Below are positions 13,312 to 17,896 of a stretch of DNA of 17,896 bases, piece by piece. Within the stretch, counting starts at the first letter, position 1; each line of letters opens with the position of its first letter. The notes under the pieces are model-generated. The model was not told the origin of the DNA. It worked only from the letters and a program-made list of their open reading frames with translations, and ran no database searches. The stretch lies in assembly GCA_916720425.1 (NCBI GenBank), contig CAKARD010000015.1, positions 1-17,896 of the forward strand. The letters are read 5' to 3'. Source of the stretch: an uncultured Kingella sp. GTDB taxonomy: Bacteria > Pseudomonadota > Gammaproteobacteria > Burkholderiales > Neisseriaceae. The position numbers and the translations under genes were made by a program.

Positions 13312-15417
13312 ATGGCTCGTAAAACCCCAATTAGCCTGTACCGCAATATCGGTATTTCGGCTCACATTGATGCTGGTAAAACCACCACGACCGAACGTAT
13401 CCTGTTCTACACCGGTTTGACACACAAACTGGGTGAAGTGCATGACGGTGCGGCAACCACCGACTACATGGAACAAGAACAAGAGCGCGGCATTACCATT
13501 ACTTCCGCCGCCGTAACTTCCTACTGGTCCGGTATGGCGAAACAGTTCAAAGAACACCGTTTCAACATCATCGATACCCCAGGACACGTAGACTTTACCG
13601 TTGAAGTGGAACGCTCTATGCGCGTTTTGGACGGCGCGGTAATGGTGTACTGCGCGGTTGGCGGCGTACAGCCCCAATCCGAAACCGTGTGGCGCCAAGC
13701 CAACAAATACAAAGTGCCCCGTTTGGCATTTGTAAATAAAATGGACCGCCAAGGCGCGAACTTCTTCCGCGTGGTGGAACAAATGAAAACCCGCCTGCGC
13801 GCCAACCCTGTGCCTATCGTTATCCCCGTGGGTGCGGAAGACGCATTTGAAGGCGTGGTGGACTTGCTGAAAATGAAAGCCATCATCTGGAACGAAGCCG
13901 ACAAAGGCGTTACCTTTGAATACGGCGATATTCCTGCCGATTTGGTGGACACTGCGGAAGAATGGCGTCAATACATGATTGAAGCCGCCGCCGAAGCCAA
14001 CGAAGAATTGATGGACAAATACTTGGGCGGCGAAGAGCTGACCGAGGAAGAAATCGTTGCCGCGCTGCGCGAACGCACCCTGTCCGGCGAAATCCAACCG
14101 ATGTTGTGTGGTTCCGCATTCAAAAACAAAGGTGTGCAACGCATGTTGGACGCAGTGGTTGAATTGCTGCCTGCACCGACCGACATTCCGCCCGTACAAG
14201 GCGTGAACCCCGATTCTGACGAAGCCGACAGCCGCGAAGCCAGCGACGACGCTCCGTTCTCCGCTTTGGCGTTTAAAATGCTGAACGACAAATATGTGGG
14301 TAACTTGACGTTCATCCGCGTATATTCCGGCGTATTGAAATCTGGCGATACCGTTATCAATTCAGTAAAAGGTACACGTGAACGCATCGGTCGTTTAGTG
14401 CAAATGACTGCTGCTGACCGTACCGAAATTGAAGAAGTTCGCGCAGGTGATATTGCTGCTGCTATCGGTCTGAAAGACGTTACTACCGGTGAAACCCTGT
14501 GTGATGAAAAAGCACCTATTATCTTGGAACGCATGGAGTTCCCAGAGCCAGTTATCCATGTGGCTGTTGAACCTAAAACCAAAGCTGACCAAGAAAAAAT
14601 GGGTATTGCTTTGAATCGATTAGCAAAAGAAGACCCTTCATTCCGCGTGCGTACAGACGAAGAATCTGGTCAAACCATTATTTCTGGCATGGGTGAGTTG
14701 CACTTGGAAATCATTGTTGACCGTATGAAGCGCGAATTTGGCGTAGAAGCTAACGTGGGTGCGCCTCAAGTGGCTTACCGTGAAACCATTCGTAAAGCGG
14801 TTAAAGCAGAACACAAACACGCTAAACAATCTGGTGGTAAAGGTCAATACGGTCACGTTGTGATTGAAATGGAACCAATGGAACCAGGTGGTGCGGGCTA
14901 CGAATTTATTGATGAAATTAAAGGTGGTGTGATTCCGCGCGAATTTATTCCATCTGTAGATAAAGGTATTCGTGATACCTTGCCAAACGGTGTGGTTGCA
15001 GGTTTCCCAGTAGTAGACGTGCGTATTCGCTTGGTATTCGGTTCTTACCATGATGTGGACTCTTCACAATTGGCGTTTGAATTGGCTGCTTCACAAGCGT
15101 TTAAAGAAGGTATGCGTCAAGCATCCCCTGCTTTGCTTGAACCAATCATGGCTGTTGAAGTAGAAACACCAGAAGAATACATGGGCGATGTGATGGGCGA
15201 CTTGAACCGTCGACGTGGCATTGTATTGGGTATGGACGATGATGGTATCGGTGGCAAAAAAGTACGCGCCGAAGTACCATTGGCACAAATGTTTGGTTAC
15301 TCAACTGACTTACGTTCTGCCACACAAGGTCGTGCGACCTACTCAATGGAATTTGCGAAATACGCAGAAGCGCCTGCTCACGTTGCAGCTGAAGTAACTG
15401 CCGCTCGTAAAGGCTAA
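13312..15417 (+). CDS. fusA: Elongation factor G, with a compositionally mosaic first half
   Basis: EF-G is the translational GTPase that drives ribosomal translocation and, with RRF, recycling. It has 701 residues, full length. G-domain motifs are AHIDAGKTTTTER (17-29), RGITI (59-63), DTPGH (88-92) and NKMD (142-145). The remaining domains are intact, with GELHLEIIVDRMKREFGVE and the C-terminal EPIMAVEVETPEEYMGDVMG conserved. It follows rpsG by 18 bp with only a weak GAAAGA upstream of the ATG, so translational coupling is likely. Codons from about 13381 to 14340 (domain I and the start of domain II) are much richer in third-position G+C than the rest, although the reading frame is uninterrupted. 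A terminator follows; no tuf gene does. Confidence 0.98.
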   Translation: MARKTPISLYRNIGISAHIDAGKTTTTERILFYTGLTHKLGEVHDGAATTDYMEQEQERGITITSAAVTSYWSGMAKQFKEHRFNIIDTPGHVDFTVEVERSMRVLDGAVMVYCAVGGVQPQSETVWRQANKYKVPRLAFVNKMDRQGANFFRVVEQMKTRLRANPVPIVIPVGAEDAFEGVVDLLKMKAIIWNEADKGVTFEYGDIPADLVDTAEEWRQYMIEAAAEANEELMDKYLGGEELTEEEIVAALRERTLSGEIQPMLCGSAFKNKGVQRMLDAVVELLPAPTDIPPVQGVNPDSDEADSREASDDAPFSALAFKMLNDKYVGNLTFIRVYSGVLKSGDTVINSVKGTRERIGRLVQMTAADRTEIEEVRAGDIAAAIGLKDVTTGETLCDEKAPIILERMEFPEPVIHVAVEPKTKADQEKMGIALNRLAKEDPSFRVRTDEESGQTIISGMGELHLEIIVDRMKREFGVEANVGAPQVAYRETIRKAVKAEHKHAKQSGGKGQYGHVVIEMEPMEPGGAGYEFIDEIKGGVIPREFIPSVDKGIRDTLPNGVVAGFPVVDVRIRLVFGSYHDVDSSQLAFELAASQAFKEGMRQASPALLEPIMAVEVETPEEYMGDVMGDLNRRRGIVLGMDDDGIGGKKVRAEVPLAQMFGYSTDLRSATQGRATYSMEFAKYAEAPAHVAAEVTAARKG
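13381..14340 (+). other. Probable recombinant segment within fusA
   Basis: Hand counts of third codon positions give 38 G/C of 60 codons in 13921-14100, but 15 of 60 in 14821-15000. Twenty-codon blocks rise from 8 (13321-13380) to 13 (13381-13440), then fall from 13 (14281-14340) to 6 (14341-14400), which sets approximate edges. The left edge coincides with the highly conserved P-loop coding region, a likely site for homologous pairing. The best explanation is allelic replacement by transformation from a G+C-richer relative. Confidence 0.75.
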
Positions 15418-15430
15418 TTAACCTTATAAA

Positions 15431-15470
15431 AAAAATCGGATTTCTTGTTAAAGAGAAATCTGATTTTTTA
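15431..15470 (+). terminator. Rho-independent terminator of the str operon
   Basis: A 15-bp stem with one G-T pair joins 15431-15445 and 15454-15468 around an 8-nt loop, ending in a T run. The A-rich side also provides a T run on the opposite strand. It lies 14 bp after the fusA stop, showing that the operon ends here. Confidence 0.9.
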
Positions 15471-15496
15471 TATATAAAATCATTGTTATAAAAAAA

Positions 15497-15525
15497 TTGA
15501 CAAAATAAAACAATACTGTAATAAT
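15497..15525 (+). promoter_or_regulatory. Promoter of rplU-rpmA
   Basis: TTGACA (15497-15502) is followed after 17 bp by AATAAT (15520-15525), and TGT directly before it (15517-15519) makes an extended -10. The predicted start is near 15532. Confidence 0.8.
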
Positions 15526-15539
15526 ACAAAGTTTGTCTG

Positions 15540-15561
15540 TTCCGCATTAAGCGGGATTTTT
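15540..15561 (+). promoter_or_regulatory. Leader hairpin and T run upstream of rplU
   Basis: TTCCGC (15540-15545) pairs with GCGGGA (15551-15556), with one T-G pair, around ATTAA, and TTTTT follows at 15557-15561. It looks like a small intrinsic terminator, but it would sit only some 8 nt from the predicted transcript start, so a 5'-stabilising or regulatory hairpin is as likely as an attenuator. Confidence 0.5.
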
Positions 15562-15585
15562 AATAAAATTCTTATGGAGTTGAGT

Positions 15586-15894
15586 ATGTACGCGGTCGTA
15601 AAAACTGGCGGTAAACAATATAAAGTTACCGTTGGCGAAAAATTGAAAGTAGAACAGATACCTGCCGAACTCGACAGCCAAATCGAACTAAACGAAGTTC
15701 TGATGATTGCTGAGGGCGATAAAGTAACAGTGGGCACGCCAACTGTTGCGGGTGCAAAAGTGGTGGCTAAAGTAGTAGCGCATGGGCGTGGTGAAAAAAT
15801 CCGCATTTTTAAAATGCGCCGTCGCAAACACTACCAAAAACGTCAAGGTCATCGCCAAAATTTCACACAAATTGAAATTGTGTCTATTGGCTAA
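15586..15894 (+). CDS. rplU: 50S ribosomal protein L21
   Basis: L21 is a 23S rRNA-binding protein of the large subunit. It has 102 residues from the chosen start, the usual length. It reads MYAVVKTGGKQYKVTVGEKL, then a central KVTVGTPTVAGAKVVAKVVA and the C-terminal KMRRRKHYQKRQGHRQ, which is the family's RNA-binding tail. An ATG four codons upstream (15574) is in frame, but its own bases form the Shine-Dalgarno TGGAG (15575-15579) for the ATG at 15586, with a 6-nt spacer, so the internal start is preferred. It is cotranscribed with rpmA, 20 bp downstream. Confidence 0.97.
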   Translation: MYAVVKTGGKQYKVTVGEKLKVEQIPAELDSQIELNEVLMIAEGDKVTVGTPTVAGAKVVAKVVAHGRGEKIRIFKMRRRKHYQKRQGHRQNFTQIEIVSIG

Positions 15895-15914
15895 TTTTAT
15901 AGGAGTATTTAATC

Positions 15915-16187
15915 ATGGCAAGTAAAAAAGCAGGCGGTAGCACACGTAATGGTCGCGATTCAGAAGCCAAACGCTTAGGCGTTAAAGCCTATGGTAACGA
16001 GTTAATCCCCGCAGGTTCTATTATTGTTCGTCAACGTGGCACAAAATTTCACGCAGGTGAAAATGTAGGCATGGGTAAAGATCATACTTTGTTTGCTAAA
16101 GTTGATGGCTATGTAGAATTCACTACTAAAGGTGCATTAAATCGTAAAACAGTTAGTGTTCGCCCTTATACTGGTGTAGAAAACTAA
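15915..16187 (+). CDS. rpmA: 50S ribosomal protein L27
   Basis: L27 lies near the peptidyl-transferase centre, with its N-terminal arm reaching toward the tRNA ends. It has 90 residues. It starts MASKKAGGSTRNGRDS, with no N-terminal extension of the kind that is cleaved in Firmicutes, and contains GSIIVRQRGTKFHAGENVGM (34-53) and the downstream GYVEFTTKG. AGGAG at 15901-15905 gives the start. It follows rplU as in most bacteria; the common third gene, obgE, is not present and a terminator follows instead. Confidence 0.97.
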   Translation: MASKKAGGSTRNGRDSEAKRLGVKAYGNELIPAGSIIVRQRGTKFHAGENVGMGKDHTLFAKVDGYVEFTTKGALNRKTVSVRPYTGVEN

Positions 16188-16206
16188 TTAAATGTCTGAG
16201 AAGAAG

Positions 16207-16233
16207 AAACCCTGTTATATAACAGGGTTTTTT
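16207..16233 (+). terminator. Rho-independent terminator of rplU-rpmA
   Basis: The perfect 10-bp stem aaaccctgtt (16207-16216) with aacagggttt (16221-16230) closes an ATAT loop, and the T run continues to 16233. It begins 19 bp after the rpmA stop. Confidence 0.95.
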
Positions 16234-16247
16234 GTATAGTGTAAAAA

Positions 16248-16256
16248 TGGTATAAT
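16248..16256 (+). promoter_or_regulatory. Extended -10 promoter of ispB
   Basis: TGG directly precedes a perfect TATAAT (16251-16256). No good -35 exists at the right distance, where the upstream terminator's T run lies, so this is an extended -10 promoter starting near 16263 with a leader of about 27 nt. Confidence 0.65.
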
Positions 16257-16289
16257 TCCCCCTTTTCATTGCTGTCTGAAAGTTATCTT

Positions 16290-17264
16290 ATGTTGCATTC
16301 TATTCCCTATTTTCAACAAAATCTGGAAGCGGATTTAAGTCGCGTTAATTTGGTAATTAATCGCGCAGTGCAATCAGAAGTAGCGTTAATTGCACAAATT
16401 GGTGCATATATTATTAGTTCAGGTGGTAAACGGCTGCGTCCTATTTTGAGTATTTTGGCGGGTAAATCGCTGGGGTATGATGATGAAAAATTATATTCGC
16501 TCGCTGCAATGGTAGAATTTATCCACACTTCAACGTTGTTACACGATGATGTGGTAGATGAAAGTGATCTGCGTCGTGGGCGACATACCGCAAATCATGT
16601 TTTTGGTAATGCTGCGGCGGTTTTGGTGGGAGATTTCTTGTACACTCGTGCTTTTCAATTAATGGTGAGTGTGGATAGTTTGAAGATATTACAAGTGATG
16701 GCAAACGCTACCAATATTATTGCTGAAGGTGAGGTTATGCAGTTAATGAATATTGGTAATATTGCCATTACTGAAGAAGAATATTTGCATGTGATTCAAT
16801 ATAAAACGGCTAAGCTTTTTGAAGCTGCTGCTCAAGTCGGGGCGATCTTGGCTAATGCTTCTATCGTACAAGAAGAGGCCTTGAAAAATTATGGTATGCA
16901 CATGGGAACCGCATTCCAAATTATTGATGACGTATTAGATTATTCTGGCAGTGTTGCACAAATTGGCAAAAATGTGGGTGATGATTTGGCAGAAGGAAAA
17001 CCAACTTTACCACTGATTTATTTGATGCAACAAGGTTCAGAACAAGCAAAAAATGATGTTTGTGAAGCATTACAACAGCATAATCGTGATTATTTTGAAC
17101 GTATTCACCAACATGTTATCCAATCTGATTCTTTGGTATATTGTACCGCACAAGCGCAGCAATCTGTGGATAAAGCCATTGCCTGTTTAGATCATCTACC
17201 AGATAATGAAATTACTCAAGCCATGCGACAATTAGCACAATATTCTGTTAAACGGGTAGCATGA
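16290..17264 (+). CDS. ispB: Octaprenyl-diphosphate synthase-type polyprenyl synthetase
   Basis: This all-trans polyprenyl diphosphate synthase extends farnesyl diphosphate with isopentenyl diphosphate units, giving the side chain of ubiquinone or menaquinone. It has 324 residues, as expected. It shows GGKRLRP (45-51), the first aspartate-rich motif in HDDVVDESDLRRGRHTAN with D86, D87 and D90, and the second in QIIDDVLDYSG with D213, D214 and D217; GKNVGDDLAEGKPTLPLIYL follows. The chain length (C40) is inferred from family similarity only. A TTG seven codons upstream is in frame, but the ATG at 16290 is the family start; its Shine-Dalgarno is weak. Its stop overlaps the next gene's start. 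Three bases into the leader is GCTGTCTGAA, one mismatch from the Neisseria uptake core. Confidence 0.93.
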   Translation: MLHSIPYFQQNLEADLSRVNLVINRAVQSEVALIAQIGAYIISSGGKRLRPILSILAGKSLGYDDEKLYSLAAMVEFIHTSTLLHDDVVDESDLRRGRHTANHVFGNAAAVLVGDFLYTRAFQLMVSVDSLKILQVMANATNIIAEGEVMQLMNIGNIAITEEEYLHVIQYKTAKLFEAAAQVGAILANASIVQEEALKNYGMHMGTAFQIIDDVLDYSGSVAQIGKNVGDDLAEGKPTLPLIYLMQQGSEQAKNDVCEALQQHNRDYFERIHQHVIQSDSLVYCTAQAQQSVDKAIACLDHLPDNEITQAMRQLAQYSVKRVA

Positions 17265-17710
17265 TGACGGCTAATTATTCCGCTTTATTTTTGGTGGGGC
17301 TGATTTTTTTGGGTGTATTGAGTCATAATAATACCATTACTGTTGCGGCAACCGTGTTATTATTAATGCAACAAACTGTATTGGTTAAATTGTTGCCTTT
17401 GGTGGATAAACATGCTTTGCATTGGGGAATTACTTTGCTTACAATAGGTGTCTTGAGTCCCTTGGTCTCTGGGAAGATACCTTTACCTCATTACAGTGCT
17501 TTTGTGAGTATTAAAATGTTATTAGCAATAGCTGTGGGTATATTGGTAGCATATTTAGCTGGGCATGGCGTACCGCTAATGAGTTTACAACCTGTATTGG
17601 TAACAGGATTGATGGTAGGAACAATTATTGGTGTGGCATTTTTGGGTGGAATTCCTGTGGGGCCACTAATTGCAGCTGGTATTTTATCTTTTTTTGTGGA
17701 TAAGTTTTAA
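17261..17710 (+). CDS. DUF441/UPF0756 (YeaL-like) membrane protein
   Basis: This predicted inner-membrane protein of 149 residues has unknown function. It is almost entirely hydrophobic, with about four to five membrane segments (roughly 4-22, 25-45, 54-70, 82-102 and 110-146). Family motifs include LHWGITLLTIGVLSPLVSGK, a GHGVPLM turn, QPVLVTGLMVGTIIGVAFLG and GGIPVGPLIAAGIL near the end. Its ATG overlaps the ispB stop (ATGA), so the pair is translationally coupled. No functional link to isoprenoid synthesis is evident. Its last codons, FVDKF, are written with a TGTGGATAA copy (17695-17703). Confidence 0.88.
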   Translation: MMTANYSALFLVGLIFLGVLSHNNTITVAATVLLLMQQTVLVKLLPLVDKHALHWGITLLTIGVLSPLVSGKIPLPHYSAFVSIKMLLAIAVGILVAYLAGHGVPLMSLQPVLVTGLMVGTIIGVAFLGGIPVGPLIAAGILSFFVDKF

Positions 17711-17716
17711 TTATTT

Positions 17717-17789
17717 CTCGCTATAGTTCAAATGGATAGAACGTATGCCTCCTAAGCGTAAGATACAGGTTCAATTCCTGTTGGCGAGG
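17717..17789 (+). tRNA. tRNA-Arg(CCU), CCA not encoded
   Basis: A complete cloverleaf: acceptor CTCGCTA pairs with TGGCGAG (one T-G), the D stem is GTTC/GAAC with GG in the loop, the anticodon stem TATGC/GCGTA encloses CTCCTAA with anticodon CCT at 17751-17753, and the T arm is ACAGG/CCTGT around TTCAATT. The discriminator is G17789. The next bases are CTT, so CCA must be added after transcription, unlike the other two tRNAs here. It begins six bases after the stop of the DUF441 gene. Confidence 0.93.
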
Positions 17790-17833
17790 CTTGATGCTGA
17801 ATGACAAAATAGGAAAATAATCAGGAGAACTAC

Positions 17834-17896
<63 letters not shown>

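Noticed and set aside
13180..14199. A 339-codon open frame on the minus strand across rpsG and fusA
   Set aside because: It lies wholly opposite two unmistakable genes, and its His/Phe/Gly-rich product is an artefact of their codon usage. The higher G+C of the fusA segment removes stops on the other strand.
16192..16201. ATGTCTGAG after rpmA as a DNA uptake sequence
   Set aside because: It lacks the GCCG start and the final AA of the uptake core.

Overview
The window (17.9 kb) looks like the chromosome of an AT-rich member of the Neisseriaceae (Betaproteobacteria). This is inferred from protein character (482-residue Gnd, an IleS beginning MTDYSKTVNL, an MliC/ACP-type lipoprotein) and from the remembered Neisseria order gnd - small gene - lpxC. 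The species cannot be named. Nearly everything is housekeeping: there is no phage, insertion sequence, CRISPR array or toxin-antitoxin pair.

Layout. 1-527: 3' end of tRNA-Lys, a terminator, then a very AT-rich gap (roughly 18% G+C over 181-480 by hand count) with four same-strand DnaA boxes. 528-3376: gnd and a YbjQ-family gene (+), convergent with lpxC (-). 3377-3821: a second AT-rich gap with three DnaA boxes. 3822-7769: gapA, then purD - yiaA-like - ldh (+). 7850-11479: trmO and ileS (-), separated by a perfect parS site. 11702-12121: an MliC-like lipoprotein. 12251-15470: the str operon rpsL-rpsG-fusA with its own promoter, leader hairpin and terminator, and no tuf. 15497-16233: rplU-rpmA. 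16248-17710: ispB and an overlapping DUF441 membrane-protein gene. 17717-17896: tRNA-Arg(CCU) and, on the other strand, a partial tRNA-Ala(GGC).

Two themes stand out. First, replication and segregation: a perfect consensus parS (8621-8636), two intergenic clusters of DnaA boxes, and thirteen exact copies of the 9-mer TTATCCACA (about 0.2 expected by chance) suggest the window lies close to the chromosomal origin, although dnaA is not here. Second, recombination: about 1 kb in the first half of fusA (about 13381-14340) has strikingly higher third-position G+C than the rest of the gene, as expected if it was imported by homologous recombination from a G+C-richer relative.

Metabolically, gapA, gnd and ldh cover glycolysis, the oxidative pentose-phosphate branch and NAD-linked lactate formation; purD is purine synthesis; lpxC is lipid A synthesis; ispB makes the quinone side chain; ileS, trmO, the ribosomal proteins, EF-G and the tRNAs serve translation.
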